Source: CAVWXT01 sp963759115 (GTDB taxonomy: Bacteria; Planctomycetota; Planctomycetia; Pirellulales; Thermoguttaceae). From it: a DNA stretch of 64,000 nt. The DNA lies in assembly GCA_963759115.1 (NCBI GenBank), contig CAVWXT010000001.1, positions 1,391,482-1,455,481 on the forward strand. Reading direction: 5' to 3'. Below the pieces are notes generated by a model. It did no database searches and was not told the origin of the DNA. It worked only from the letters and a program-made list of their open reading frames with translations. Positions 53,774 to 63,089 of this stretch are shown here, one piece after another (positions within the stretch are counted from its first letter, which is position 1; the number at the start of each line of letters is the position of its first letter). Made by a program: the position numbers and the translations under genes.

Positions 53774-54444
53774 TGACTTGGCTCTTATGGAAAGACTATC
53801 GGCACAATCGAGTGATCGTGATTGCGGGGATCGTCCTGCTGTTCGTGCCGTACCTGTTCGCTCTCAGTGCCGCTTGGTTTGGCGGCCCCGTCGAATGGCC
53901 GGTGCTCTTGGCCGGGGCGGGCCTTTATAGTCTTGGGCTGGGCCAGGTCACCGTGGCCTTGCTCGGCGGCAACGCGATGGCCGGCGAGCGCGTCGACCGG
54001 TCCGCGGAATTCTTGCTCGCGCTGCCGATCTCGCGGAGCAAGATCCTCACAAGCAAGCTGCTCTTTACGCTTGTCGTCGTAGCCGTGATCTGGATCAATG
54101 CCCTCCTCGGTTGGTGCCTGATGATGACGTCGCCGGAGCTGGAAAAAAGCTTCTATGACGATCGTATCTATATTGGCATTGCGAACATCGCGACGGTCGG
54201 GTTGCTGTTCTTCGGCGTGGGGTGGCTGTTCTCATCGTTCCTCAGCAGCCCGACGTTTGCCGTCGCGGCAGCACTGATGGCTCCCCTGCTCGTAGCGAGC
54301 GGCATGGTGACGACAATTTACTTCTTTAAGTTGTCGCCCGGCAAGGTCGAGTACATCGGGTGGTTCATCGGCGTCTGCCTGACGCTCGCCCTGGCGTGCT
54401 TCTCGGCCGGAACGTGGCACTATCTGCGGCGGGTGGAACCGTGA
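53770..54444 (+). CDS. ABC-2 type permease
   Basis: 224 residues from ATGATG at 53770, overlapping the ATPase stop. Six predicted helices, starting MTWLLWKDYRHNRVIVIAGI and including NAMAGERVDRSAEFLLALPISRSKILTSKLLFT, the ABC-2 coupling-helix region. Forms the membrane part of the transporter with the 52862 ATPase. Operon order is gntR, ATPase, permease. Confidence 0.85.
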   Translation: MMTWLLWKDYRHNRVIVIAGIVLLFVPYLFALSAAWFGGPVEWPVLLAGAGLYSLGLGQVTVALLGGNAMAGERVDRSAEFLLALPISRSKILTSKLLFTLVVVAVIWINALLGWCLMMTSPELEKSFYDDRIYIGIANIATVGLLFFGVGWLFSSFLSSPTFAVAAALMAPLLVASGMVTTIYFFKLSPGKVEYIGWFIGVCLTLALACFSAGTWHYLRRVEP

Positions 54445-54512
54445 GATGATATGGGTGGTCGAGAACCTCGCCCGGTGCTACAATAACAGGAAAGTGCAGG
54501 AACGGTTCCGTC

Positions 54513-54635
54513 ATGCCCGAAAGTGTCTACGTCGAAACGTCGATTTTCAGTTTCTACCACGACCGGCGGACATCTCCGGCCGTGATCGCTATGCGGGACT
54601 GGACTCGCCAGTGGTGGGATGGGGATGAAAGATGA
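54513..54635 (+). pseudogene. PIN-domain toxin with internal deletion
   Basis: The ATG at 54513 opens MPESVYVETSIFSFYHDRRT, the standard start of VapC-like PIN toxins (Y-x-E-T-S/T-x-x-S). After RDWTRQWWDGDER the frame stops at residue 40, where the protein should be about 130-150 residues. The final GDER recalls the usual PIN C-terminus, suggesting an in-frame deletion of the middle. The stop overlaps the next ATG (ATGA). Confidence 0.7.
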
Positions 54636-54847
54636 ACACCAGTGAAACCACGATCGAGGAAATTCGGGAAAGCAGGCGACGGATGTCGGAACAGTGTGGG
54701 CACGATCCCGCCAAGTTCATCGAATACTTGAAGAACTTCAACAACAGGTACTCAGTCTCAGGTTGCCCGCTACCGCAAGGAGCAGTCGGCCGCCCCGATC
54801 GCGACCGTTCCCGCCGACTCGCCGTAGATGGTCTTGCGCACTCTTGA
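54632..54847 (+). CDS. Small partner protein of a PIN toxin gene
   Basis: 71 residues: MNTSETTIEEIRESRRRMSE, CGHDPAKFIEYLKNFNNRYS. Genes of this type follow PIN toxins in many genomes and are probably antitoxins. The last 30 residues (CPLPQGAVGRPDRDRSRR) look unrelated to the family, so the 3' end may be altered or frameshifted. The preceding toxin is deleted. Confidence 0.6.
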   Translation: MNTSETTIEEIRESRRRMSEQCGHDPAKFIEYLKNFNNRYSVSGCPLPQGAVGRPDRDRSRRLAVDGLAHS

Positions 54848-54941
54848 TTGGAGCCATCTGCCCGCAACCGAGGGTCACCGCCCGGCCCCTCGTTCCGAAG
54901 CTCCAGCTTCAGAGCCTACGCTCGCGAACGCCCGCCTCGCC

Positions 54942-56330
54942 CTATTCTTTCAACGCCTGCACGATGCTGGTCAACATCGCCTTGGCGTCGCCGAAGAGCA
55001 TCAGCGTATTGTCGCCGTAGAACAATTCGTTCTCGATGCCGGCGAAACCGGGGTTCATGCTCCGCTTGATGACGAACACCGTCTTGGCCTTGTCGGCGTC
55101 GATGATGGGCATGCCGAAGATCGGGCTTCCCTTGTCGTGCCGGGCCGCCGGATTCACCACGTCGTTCGCCCCCACCACCAGCGCCACGTCGGCCTCCGGC
55201 ATCTCGGGATTGATCGCCTCCATCTCGATCAGCCGGTCGTAGGGGATCTCAGCCTCGGCCAAGAGCACGTTCATGTGGCCGGGCATGCGGCCGGCCACCG
55301 GATGCACGGCGAACTTCACCTCCACCCCGCTCTTGCTCAAGGCGTCGTACAGCTCGCGGACGCGGTGCTGGGCCTGGGCCACCGCCATGCCGTAGCCGGG
55401 AATGACGACCACGCTCCGCGCGGCGCCCATGATCTGGGCCGCGTCCTCGGCCGTGGCGCTCTTGACGGTGCGCTGTTCCGACTCTCCGGCCGAAACCCGC
55501 ACCTGGCCGAATGCCACCGAACAGCACGTTGGCGAACGAGCGGTTCATCGCCTTGCACATGATGATCGAGAGGATCAGGCCCGAGGAGCCGTCCAGCGCC
55601 CCGGCGGCGATCAGCAGTTTGTTGTTCAAGACGAAGCCCATCGCCACGGCCGAGAGGCCGGCGTAGGCGTTCAGCAGCGCGATGACCGTCGGCATGTCGG
55701 CCCCGCCGATGGGGATGATCAGCATCACGCCGAACGTCAGCGCCAGCACGACGATCAATGGAAACAGCAGCCACCAGGTCGGATAAATCACCAACAGCAC
55801 ACCGGCCAGAATGGCGACGCCCAGCAGCGAGAGGTTAATCGCGTTTTGGCCTTTGTAGAGTGATCGGCCGCGTGGGGATGATTTCCATGAGCTTGCCGGC
55901 GGCCATCAAGCTGCCGGTGAAGGTCAGGAAGCCCAAGATCACCTCGGCCACCAGGGCGCCGATCCCGAACTGCGGTAAGCGGTTCCTGGAGGATGCCCCA
56001 GAACGAAAGGTAGTATTCGGACGCGCCGACCAGACCGGCGGCCAAACCGCCGAAGGCGTGCGACAGGGCGGTTCGTTGCGGAACGGCCGTCAGCGGCACC
56101 ATGGCCAGCGGAATGCCGAGCACGCTGCCGATCACGATGGCAATGACAATCCAGGTGTAGCTGTGGATTTCGGGCAGCAGGAGCGTGCCGCCGATGGCCG
56201 CCACCATGGCGATCACGCCGGAGAACACGCCCCGCCGGGCCGTGCTCGGATGGCTCATCCACATCAGCGAAAGGATGAACAGAATCGCGGAAACGAGGTA
56301 GATCGGTTGTATCACGTTGTCCATGTTCAT
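54942..56330 (-). CDS. pntB: NAD(P) transhydrogenase subunit beta (frameshifted)
   Basis: Membrane and NADP-binding subunit of the proton-pumping transhydrogenase. N-terminal helices (NVIQPIYLVSAILFILSLMWM, SYTWIVIAIVIGSVLGIPLAM), then YAGLSAVAMGFVLNNKLLIAAGALDGSSGLILSIIMCKAMNRS, and the NADP domain AARSVVVIPGYGMAVAQAQH, VVGANDVVNPAARHDKGSPIFGMPII. Single-base slips near 55978, 55862 and 55512 must be corrected to read one protein; assembly error is most likely. Its ATG overlaps the pntAb stop (ATGA). Confidence 0.9.
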
Positions 56331-56674
56331 GACTTGCTCGGCTCCCGTTTCTTGAACATCTTGAGCATCCGATCGGTCAACAGGAAGCCGCTGACGATGT
56401 TCGTCATCGAGGCCACCACGGCCACGGTGCCGAGGACCGTGGTGAAGCCGGACTCCTGGCTGCCGGCCAGCACGATCGACCCCACCACGGCGATGGCCGA
56501 GATCGCGTTGGTCAACGACATCAAGGGCGTGTGGAGCAGCCGCGAGACGTTGCGGATGACCAGCAGCCCGGTGAACGTGGCCAACATGAGCACGTAGAGA
56601 AGGGTCAGGAAATCTGCCTTCGGCGCGGCCTCAGGCGGGACGTCCGCCAACAGCGTCAGAAAGTCAAGGGACAT
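56327..56674 (-). CDS. pntAb: NAD(P) transhydrogenase subunit alpha part 2
   Basis: 115 residues from the ATG at 56674. Three to four helices: FLTLLYVLMLATFTGLLVIR, LMSLTNAISAIAVVGSIVLA, TVLGTVAVVASMTNIVSGFLLTDRMLKMF. This is the split membrane part of PntA, as in many bacteria with three-gene pnt operons. The start overlaps the end of pntAa by 11 bp. Confidence 0.9.
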   Translation of the reverse strand: MSLDFLTLLADVPPEAAPKADFLTLLYVLMLATFTGLLVIRNVSRLLHTPLMSLTNAISAIAVVGSIVLAGSQESGFTTVLGTVAVVASMTNIVSGFLLTDRMLKMFKKREPSKS

Positions 56675-57961
56675 CGTTCGACTGGTCCTTTCCTCGTAGG
56701 GTGCGTGCAACGCACCATTTGCACGATCTTCGTCTCATCACGTCGCAGCGGCTGGTTGCGCCACACGCCGCCGCCGACCGGCGCGACGCACGGCGCGACC
56801 GCCGGTCGCGGCTTTCTATTTCGAGCAATTGTTGAATCCGGGGGTTGACGACCTGGCCGTCGCGGGTGATCAGCGTGTCGCGGATAATTTCGTCTTCGAG
56901 GTTGATCTGGACCTGCTTGTCTTTGACCAGGTTCAACAGGAAGGTGGAGATGTTCTTGGCGTACATCTGGCTGGCGTGCTGCGGGGCATCGGCCGGCAGA
57001 TTGGTGGGGCCAAAGATCGTTACCCCGCTGACCACCACCGTCTCGTCCGCCTTGGTCAGCTCGCAGTTGCCGCCGCGTTCCGCCGCCAGGTCGACGACCA
57101 CCGAACCGGGCGCCATGCGGGCAACCATCTCGGCCGTGACCAGCACGGGTGATTTCTTGCCCGGAATGGCCGCCGTGGTAATGACGGCGTCGTGTTCCGC
57201 CACCACCTTCGTCATCAGTTCCCGTTGCTTGCGGTAGAACTCCTCGCCCATTTCCTGGGCGTATCCGCCCTTGGTTTCCGCGGAACTGGTCTCCAGTTGC
57301 ATTTCGACGAACTTGGCCCCGAGACTCTGCACCTGCTCCTTGACGGCCGGTCGGACATCGTAGGCCGACACGGCCGCGCCCAAGCGGCGGGCAGTGGCGA
57401 TGGCCTGCAAACCGGCCACCCCCGCGCCAATCACGAACACCTTGGCGGCGTTGAGCGTACCCGCGGCGGTGATCATCATGGGGAACATCTTGGGCAGGGC
57501 AACGGCCGCCATCAGCACGGCCCGATAGCCGGCAATCGTGGCCTGCGAAGAGAGCACGTCCATGCTCTGCGCCGCGTGATGCGCGGCAACATCTCCAGAG
57601 CGAAGAGGGAGACGCCCTTGGCAGCCATCTCGGCCGCCAATTGAGGGGAACCCAGGGGGTCGCATTGACCGATCACGATCTGGCCCGGGCGGTAAAGCTC
57701 CAGATCGGTTCGGCCGGCCTGGGGGTTGGCCCCGGCGGCGCGGACCTGGAGCAGGATGTCGGCGGCAAAGGCGTCTTTGCGTGCCGGGGCGATCTTGGCC
57801 CCCTTTTCGACATATTGCTGATCGGGATGGCCGGCCGATTCGCCGGCCCCAGCCTCAACGACGACTTCCAACCCCGCCTTGACCAGCGGAGGGATCGAGG
57901 CGGGGATCAGCGCGACGCGGCGCTCACCAGGGTGACTTTCACGGGGAACTGCAACAATCAT
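56664..57961 (-). CDS. pntAa: NAD(P) transhydrogenase subunit alpha part 1 (frameshifted near 57580)
   Basis: NAD(H)-binding subunit: MIVAVPRESHPGERRVALIP start at 57961, ALEMLPRITR, SMDVLSSQATIAGYRAVLMAA, dinucleotide fold KVFVIGAGVAGLQAIATARRLGA, DVRPAVKEQVQSLGAKF, and AERGGNCELT. One missing base near 57580 splits the first 125 residues from the rest. After QQLLE the frame runs on through about 50 arginine/cysteine-rich residues coded by a GCGACCGGCGGTCGC-type palindrome (56775-56815), so the C-terminus is repeat-derived. Confidence 0.9.
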
Positions 57962-58094
57962 GGCTGGCAAAACTCCCCCAAAACTTTGAAGGCAATAAAG
58001 CGAATCATGTTAATAAACTTCCACGCCTTCGTAAATCCCCCCTCGCGGGCCACGCCCGTGCGACAAGTGAGGAAGCGATCTTCTCCATATTTTT

Positions 58095-58203
58095 CAGCCC
58101 CTTCAGGGGCGGAATGATGGGCTCCGCCCCTGAAGGGGCTGACGGAACAGGAAAAAACTCGATTGGCCGTTCCTTCGTCCCAGGCGTAGAACGCCTGGGC
58201 TAG
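58095..58203. repeat. Two palindromes of the families flanking the group II intron
   Basis: CAGCCCCTTCAGGGGCGGA (58095-58113) pairs with 58123-58141, and CCCAGGCGTAGAACGCCTGG (58179-58198) is a self-palindrome. The same two families occur together at 25681-25879. They lie between pntAa and rplM. Confidence 0.88.
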
Positions 58204-58344
58204 GGAAAAGGCCGTTTTCCGTGTTTTGCCGCCAACTGTAACCCCAAAGTGTCAAGTCACCTGAGATGACCCATCCGAGCACGGGTAGGCACGCCGGCGA
58301 AACGAGGGTCGGCCAAAAAAACCGCTCGATCCCGCCGGCACGCC

Positions 58345-58373
58345 TTGTCAGCCGTCCAAAAAACGACTAAATT
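58345..58373 (+). promoter_or_regulatory. Probable promoter of rplM-rpsI
   Basis: TTGTCA (58345-58350), 17-bp spacer, TAAATT (58368-58373), about 49 bp before the rplM start. Confidence 0.6.
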
Positions 58374-58421
58374 ATGAGTTTCCCCCGCTCTGGCAGTTGC
58401 GCGAGTAGTGGTATGCAGCAG

Positions 58422-58859
58422 ATGAAGACCTATATGGCCCGGCCCGGCGAGGTCGAAACCAAGTGGTGGTTGGTCGATGCCAGCGACAAGGTGGTCGGGC
58501 GGTTGGCGAGCGATATTGCGATGATCCTGATGGGGAAGAATCGCCCCACGTACACGCCGCACGTCGACAACGGCGATTTCGTCATCGTGATCAACGCCGA
58601 GAAAGTGGTGCTGACCGGCAACAAGTGGCAGCAGAAGAAGTACGCCTGGTACACCGGCTACCCCGGCCAGCACACCGAGACGGCCGCCAAGCGGCATCAA
58701 CGGCGGCCCGAGTTGATTCTCCGCGAGGCCGTCCGCCGCATGTTGCCCAAGAACAAGCTGGCCTTCAAGACCCTGGCCAAGCTGAAGATCTACGCCGGCA
58801 GCGAGCATCCCCACCAGGCCCAACAGCCCGAATTAGTAGAACTCGGCATCAAGGACTGA
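58422..58859 (+). CDS. rplM: 50S ribosomal protein L13
   Basis: 145 residues from ATG 58422 (MKTYMARPGEVETKWW, the usual L13 start; ATG 58413 adds three residues). Family blocks: VVGRLASDIAMILMGKNRPTYTPHVDNGDFVIVINAEK, WYTGYPGQHTETAAKRHQRRPELILREAVRRMLPKNKL, YAGSEHPHQAQQPE. Followed by rpsI, the standard rplM-rpsI pair. Confidence 0.97.
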   Translation: MKTYMARPGEVETKWWLVDASDKVVGRLASDIAMILMGKNRPTYTPHVDNGDFVIVINAEKVVLTGNKWQQKKYAWYTGYPGQHTETAAKRHQRRPELILREAVRRMLPKNKLAFKTLAKLKIYAGSEHPHQAQQPELVELGIKD

Positions 58860-58867
58860 TCCTGCGT

Positions 58868-58894
58868 TGGGGCGGCAGTTGAACTGCCACCCCA
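58868..58894. repeat. GGCAGTTGAACTGCC palindrome
   Basis: GGGGCGGCAGTTGAACTGCC plus ACCCC, in the short rplM-rpsI gap. Same family as 10571-10596. Confidence 0.88.
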
Positions 58895-58941
58895 GCGGTG
58901 AGCCGAATTGAAAAGAACTCGGAATCAAGGACTAACCATCC

Positions 58942-59343
58942 ATGGCAGTAGTCAAGAGCAACGACATCCTCGGCACGGGACGGCGCAAGACCGCGGTCGC
59001 GCGGGTGCGCATTCGGCCGGGCGAGGGAAAGATCCGCATCAACGGCCGCGAGCTGGAGGAGTTCTTTGCCAATACCCGCCAGCGAAACGCCGTGGTGGCC
59101 CCGTTGGAGCAAACCGGCCGCCGCACCCAGCTCGACGTGGTCGTTCGCGTCGACGGCGGCGGGATCACCGGCCAGGCCGACGCCTGCAAGTTGGGCATCG
59201 CCCGCGCGCTGAAGAAGTTCGACGAACAACTGGCCGACGGTTTGCGCGACTCCGGCCTGTTGACCCGCGACAGCCGCATGAAAGAGCGGAAGAAGTACGG
59301 CCTCCGCGGCGCACGGCGCGGCACGCAGTTCTCGAAGCGGTAA
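58942..59343 (+). CDS. rpsI: 30S ribosomal protein S9
   Basis: 133 residues: ILGTGRRKTAVARVRIRPGEGKIRINGRELEEFF, VRVDGGGITGQADACKLGIARAL, and the basic tail RMKERKKYGLRGARRGTQFSKR that reaches the P-site tRNA. Second gene of the rplM-rpsI pair, separated by a palindromic repeat. Confidence 0.97.
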   Translation: MAVVKSNDILGTGRRKTAVARVRIRPGEGKIRINGRELEEFFANTRQRNAVVAPLEQTGRRTQLDVVVRVDGGGITGQADACKLGIARALKKFDEQLADGLRDSGLLTRDSRMKERKKYGLRGARRGTQFSKR

Positions 59344-59538
59344 TCGCGGCTGGGGGCGACCGATCGCGGCTCGCCCCCGGCATGCTGCTCGATTTGACTT
59401 TTCGCCCCCATGACCTAGGTTTTTCTTGGCCGGCGTTTTGTCCGCTGTCTTTGGGGCAGGTCGGCTCAGCTTTTCTCGGCGGATTCGCCCGCCGCGTGGA
59501 ACAGGTCCTCAGCAGAGCGATCGGGGCAGGAGTATGCC

Positions 59539-59964
59539 ATGAGATTGCCCATGCCACAACTCGAACCCCTCGCTGGGCGTGCCAGCGAAGTGGACGACGA
59601 GATTCGGGCCCAAGTGTGGGGGCTGATCACCACGCTGTACCCGCGGAACGACCTCGTCGACCGGCGACAAGACACTCGTTACCCTTTTCCTTGCTTCATG
59701 CACCTCACGCCCGTCGGTAAGGACGGAATCACGCCCGACGGCAAGACCGTGGTAGTAGTCGGCAAGGACATCTCCGAACACGGCCTGGGCTTCTACCACC
59801 AGGATCCCTTGCCTCATCGCCGAATGATTGCCTCGTTGGAGAGCAGCCGCGGGCGGTGGCACGGATTCCTCGTCGACTTGAACTGGTGCCGATTCGCCAA
59901 AGGCGGTTGGTACGAGAGCGGCGGCCGTCTCCTGCAGGCCGTCGTTTCGCCGATGGCGACGTAG
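59539..59964 (+). CDS. PilZ-like domain protein
   Basis: 141 residues. RRQDTRYPFPCFMHLTPVG and GKDISEHGLGFYHQDPLPHRRM fit the PilZ cyclic-di-GMP pattern (RxxxR then D/NxSxxG). The N-terminus (EVDDEIRAQVWGLITTLYPR) is a helical cap. If it binds c-di-GMP it may control surface or motility functions; the protein has no transmembrane segment. Second-messenger binding is inferred from the motif only. Confidence 0.75.
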   Translation: MRLPMPQLEPLAGRASEVDDEIRAQVWGLITTLYPRNDLVDRRQDTRYPFPCFMHLTPVGKDGITPDGKTVVVVGKDISEHGLGFYHQDPLPHRRMIASLESSRGRWHGFLVDLNWCRFAKGGWYESGGRLLQAVVSPMAT

Positions 59965-60104
59965 GACCCGTGGGACCGGTTGGCAACCTGTCCTACGAGT
60001 ATACGCCTCTGGACCGCGTCCCGGTTGACAGACACGGCATCCCGGAGACACAATTGGCTCCGAAATGCATCCTGGATGGTGTTTCAACCGAAAGGCGCGG
60101 CACG

Positions 60105-61517
60105 ATGACCCCCGAGGAGTTTCGGCGTTGGGGCCGAGAAGTGGTCGATTGGATCGCCAACTACATGGAGCGGGTCGAACAGTACCCCGTGGCGGCCCAG
60201 GTGACGCCGGGCGAGATTCGGGCGAAACTCCCCGCCAGTCCACCCGACCAAGCCGAGCCGTTCGAGGCCATCCTCCGCGACATGGATGAGATCATCCTGC
60301 CCGGGGTCACCCACTGGCAGTCGCCCAACTTCTTCGGCTACTTTCCCAGCAACAACTCCGGGCCATCGATCCTGGGCGAACTGTTCTCCGCCGGCCTGGG
60401 CGTGCAGGGCATGCTTTGGGCAACCAGCCCCGCCTGCACGGAACTGGAAACGCACGTGCTCGATTGGCTGGTGGACATGCTGGCCCTGCCGCCGCACTTC
60501 AAATCAACTTCCACCGGCGGCGGAGTGATTCAGGACAGTGCGTCGTCCGCCGCGCTCTGCGCAATTCTGGCGGCCCGCGAACGGGTAACCGGCGGCCAGA
60601 GCAATCTGACCGGCGCCGACGGTTCGTTGATTGCCTACGCCTCCGGCCACGTCCACTCGTCGATCGAAAAAGGGGTTCGCATCGCCGGCCTGGGGAGCAA
60701 CAATTTGCGCCTGATCGAGGCCGACGATCGCTACGCCATGCAGCCCGCCCGGCTGGCCGAGGCCATCGCGGCCGATCGAGTGGCCGGCCGGCGGCCGGCG
60801 TTCGTGTGTGCCACCGTGGGCACCACGTCCTCCAACGCCATTGATCCGCTGCCGGAAATCGGCCGCATCTGCCGGCAGCACGGCCTCTGGTTGCACGTCG
60901 ATGCGGCGATGGCGGGAACGGCCGGCCTGTGCCCCGAGTTCCGCCCGCTGTTCGACGGCCTGGAACTGGCCGATAGCTACTGTTTCAACCCGCACAAGTG
61001 GATGTTCACCAACTTCGATTGCGATTGTTTCTTCGTCGCCCGCCGGGCCGAGTTGATTCGCACGCTCAGCATTTTGCCGGAATATCTGCGCAACCAAGCG
61101 ACTGAGTCGGGCGCGGTGATCGACTACCGCGATTGGCAAGTGCCCTTGGGCCGGCGATTTCGCGCCCTCAAGCTATGGTTCGTGATTCGCTCGTTCGGCG
61201 TCGAGGGACTTCAGAAACGAATCCGTCGGCACGTGGCCCTCGCGCAGGAGTTTGCCGGATGGGTGCGCGAGAACCCGCAATTTGAGTTGGCGGCCCCCGT
61301 GCCGTTGAGTCTCGTCTGTTTCCGCCATCGCGGCGGAGATGCGGTCAATCAGCAGATTCTCGACCGGCTGAACGCTTCCGGCCGCATCTTCCTAACCCAC
61401 ACGCGGCTCAACGGCAAGTTGACGCTTCGCATGTCGATCGGGCAGACCAGTACCCAACGGAGGCACGTCCAACAGGCTTGGGACCTGATCCGCGAAGCAG
61501 CCGCATCGGTCGGATAG
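60105..61517 (+). CDS. Pyridoxal-dependent aromatic amino acid decarboxylase
   Basis: 470 residues from the ATG at 60105 (MTPEEFRRWGREVVDWIANY). Group II PLP decarboxylase of the AADC/TDC/DDC type: HWQSPNFFGYFPSNNSGPSI, STGGGVIQDSASSAALCAIL, VCATVGTTSSNAIDPLPEI, LHVDAAMAGTAGLCPEFR, and the Schiff-base Lys in FNPHKWMFTNFDC. It forms tryptamine, tyramine or similar amines from aromatic amino acids; the exact substrate is not readable. Long relative to small histidine decarboxylases. Confidence 0.93.
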   Translation: MTPEEFRRWGREVVDWIANYMERVEQYPVAAQVTPGEIRAKLPASPPDQAEPFEAILRDMDEIILPGVTHWQSPNFFGYFPSNNSGPSILGELFSAGLGVQGMLWATSPACTELETHVLDWLVDMLALPPHFKSTSTGGGVIQDSASSAALCAILAARERVTGGQSNLTGADGSLIAYASGHVHSSIEKGVRIAGLGSNNLRLIEADDRYAMQPARLAEAIAADRVAGRRPAFVCATVGTTSSNAIDPLPEIGRICRQHGLWLHVDAAMAGTAGLCPEFRPLFDGLELADSYCFNPHKWMFTNFDCDCFFVARRAELIRTLSILPEYLRNQATESGAVIDYRDWQVPLGRRFRALKLWFVIRSFGVEGLQKRIRRHVALAQEFAGWVRENPQFELAAPVPLSLVCFRHRGGDAVNQQILDRLNASGRIFLTHTRLNGKLTLRMSIGQTSTQRRHVQQAWDLIREAAASVG

Positions 61518-61877
61518 AGCGGGTAATCGTTGTGCGTGTAATCCTTGTGGGTGGTGGGTCAGGAATGCGTTGCTGGCGAATTATCCCCTCCACAGAGGTA
61601 ATTTCGGAAATCTTTCCGGATTTTTTGTCAGGAATCGGGGGTCAGCGGCTAATAGATGCGAAGGGAGATTGCGCACCGTCCCAACTTGGTCACATACCCT
61701 CAACGAGTGGGTGTGAGAAATCCCCTGATTGACAATGCGGACTTAGGCAGTTATCTTAGTAATATCTGGGAATTTCTCTTGACGGCACTTCCCCAAACGC
61801 GATACGCTGTAAAGCTTTTCGCTTTTTGGGGCGGTGGGCGGATTCTACTGACACCGGACTGAGGACATCCAACGCAA
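61518..61877. other. Intergenic region at the start of the low-GC island
   Basis: 360 bp. GC content drops here compared with the upstream half. No gene, hairpin or terminator was identified. A weak TTGACG..GATACG pair near 61778-61805 could be the promoter of the 61878 operon. Confidence 0.5.
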
Positions 61878-62210
61878 ATGACGGACGAAGCTAAGAAGCA
61901 ACCTGAAGTACCATCAAAATTCGTGCAACTACATTGGGGCGAAGCCGGTATAGTTCTGTTTGTAAACAATGCCATCGCTCAGTTCGACGGGCGATCGGTG
62001 TTTCTGACATTCGGTCAAGCGGCCCCTCCAGTTATTCTTGGAGACACTAACGAAGAGAAGCAATCCCAATTGGACAAGCTTGAGTCAATAACCGTCGCGC
62101 CCATCATCCGCCTAGCGCTAACTGTTGAAGGCTATCGTGACATCGTGCAAGTTCTGCAAAAACACCTTGGGCTCGTCGACAACATTGTTAGTAGACAGAA
62201 GCAGACATGA
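61878..62210 (+). CDS. Protein of unknown function, first gene of a three-gene accessory operon
   Basis: 110 residues: KFVQLHWGEAGIVLFVNNAI, AQFDGRSVFLTFGQAAPPVI, ITVAPIIRLALTVEGYRDIV, QVLQKHLGLVDNIVSRQ. An alpha/beta fold reminiscent of, but not clearly, DUF3467. Low GC. The stop overlaps the next start (ATGA, 62207-62210). Confidence 0.6.
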   Translation: MTDEAKKQPEVPSKFVQLHWGEAGIVLFVNNAIAQFDGRSVFLTFGQAAPPVILGDTNEEKQSQLDKLESITVAPIIRLALTVEGYRDIVQVLQKHLGLVDNIVSRQKQT

Positions 62211-62581
62211 TTGGTTTCCCGCAAGATACTGCCGCCGTCGTAACCACGACAATGGTCGAAGCCGACCGCCCAGTTAACAAAGCCGCCAGCACTAGCACGA
62301 ACAGGAACTATCTTGTCGTGCAAGCCGACCTTTGTGCCCTGGAGATGGAAGCCATGCTCCGCCCTGACCGCATGATGGTGCCTACGACCGACATGCTTAT
62401 GTGTCTGAAATCAGAAGCAGAGCAACGCGGGATCAGTGTTGCCGAGCTATATGATGAGGAAGTACATTATAAGCAACTCGCAAGACAGGGTGCGTTTAGC
62501 CGCGAAGAATTGCAGATGCTTGTTGAAACCAGTACAGGTGATGAGCGGCTATCGGAAGGCGATGAAGAATCTCCCTTTTAG
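62207..62581 (+). CDS. Protein of unknown function, second gene of the accessory operon
   Basis: 124 residues, acidic: VQADLCALEMEAMLRPDRMM, VPTTDMLMCLKSEAEQRGIS, VAELYDEEVHYKQLARQGAF, SREELQMLVETS. Helical after residue 40; position before a MazF-like gene suggests an antitoxin, which is inference from order only. ATGA-coupled to the gene before. Confidence 0.55.
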   Translation: MIGFPQDTAAVVTTTMVEADRPVNKAASTSTNRNYLVVQADLCALEMEAMLRPDRMMVPTTDMLMCLKSEAEQRGISVAELYDEEVHYKQLARQGAFSREELQMLVETSTGDERLSEGDEESPF

Positions 62582-62596
62582 CCGCGAGGTCGGCGG

Positions 62597-62953
62597 GTGG
62601 CAGACAATCTCTCTCAAGGCACAATCCTGTGGGCTGCCTTCGGACCACGCGGCCAATATAGGAAACGGCCGGCAGTTGTCATAGGCGAGCCAGACAACAA
62701 CGGAAATCTCTATGTCGTTGTGGGATCGAGAAAACCGCCCCGCGATTCATCGCACGGAATAGAATTGCCGTGGGACCCCAATGGATACTGTCGCACCAAA
62801 CTGAGAGTGCGAACGATTGTGGATTTGGGATGGAGAAAACAGATTCACCTTAATGACGTGTTGGAGATAGGTGGTGTGCTTCCATCCAAAACTCTCGTAG
62901 AAATCCAAGATGGAATCCGCAGAATATTCCCGATTTCTGCGAAACCAAAATAG
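62597..62953 (+). CDS. MazF/PemK-like toxin protein
   Basis: 118 residues from a GTG (MADNLSQGTILWAAFGPRGQ). The N-terminal GTILWAAFGPRGQYRKRPAVVIGEPDNNGNLYVVVGS and the later KLRVRTIVDLGWRKQIHLND follow the SH3-like barrel of MazF endoribonucleases, in which R and T residues of the R-P-x-V-V-I segment matter. Last gene of the 61878-62953 unit. Confidence 0.7.
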   Translation: MADNLSQGTILWAAFGPRGQYRKRPAVVIGEPDNNGNLYVVVGSRKPPRDSSHGIELPWDPNGYCRTKLRVRTIVDLGWRKQIHLNDVLEIGGVLPSKTLVEIQDGIRRIFPISAKPK

Positions 62954-63089
62954 CCCCAGCGGGTTTATTACTCTAACCCCTTCATTCTGACCTCGGGGAG
63001 AGCGGCCCGCGTCTTGGTGGCGCAGCAGCCTTATATCCTGCCGGAGGGGTCCGCGCTGCGCGGAACGGGATCGTAACCCCCTCTCTCCG

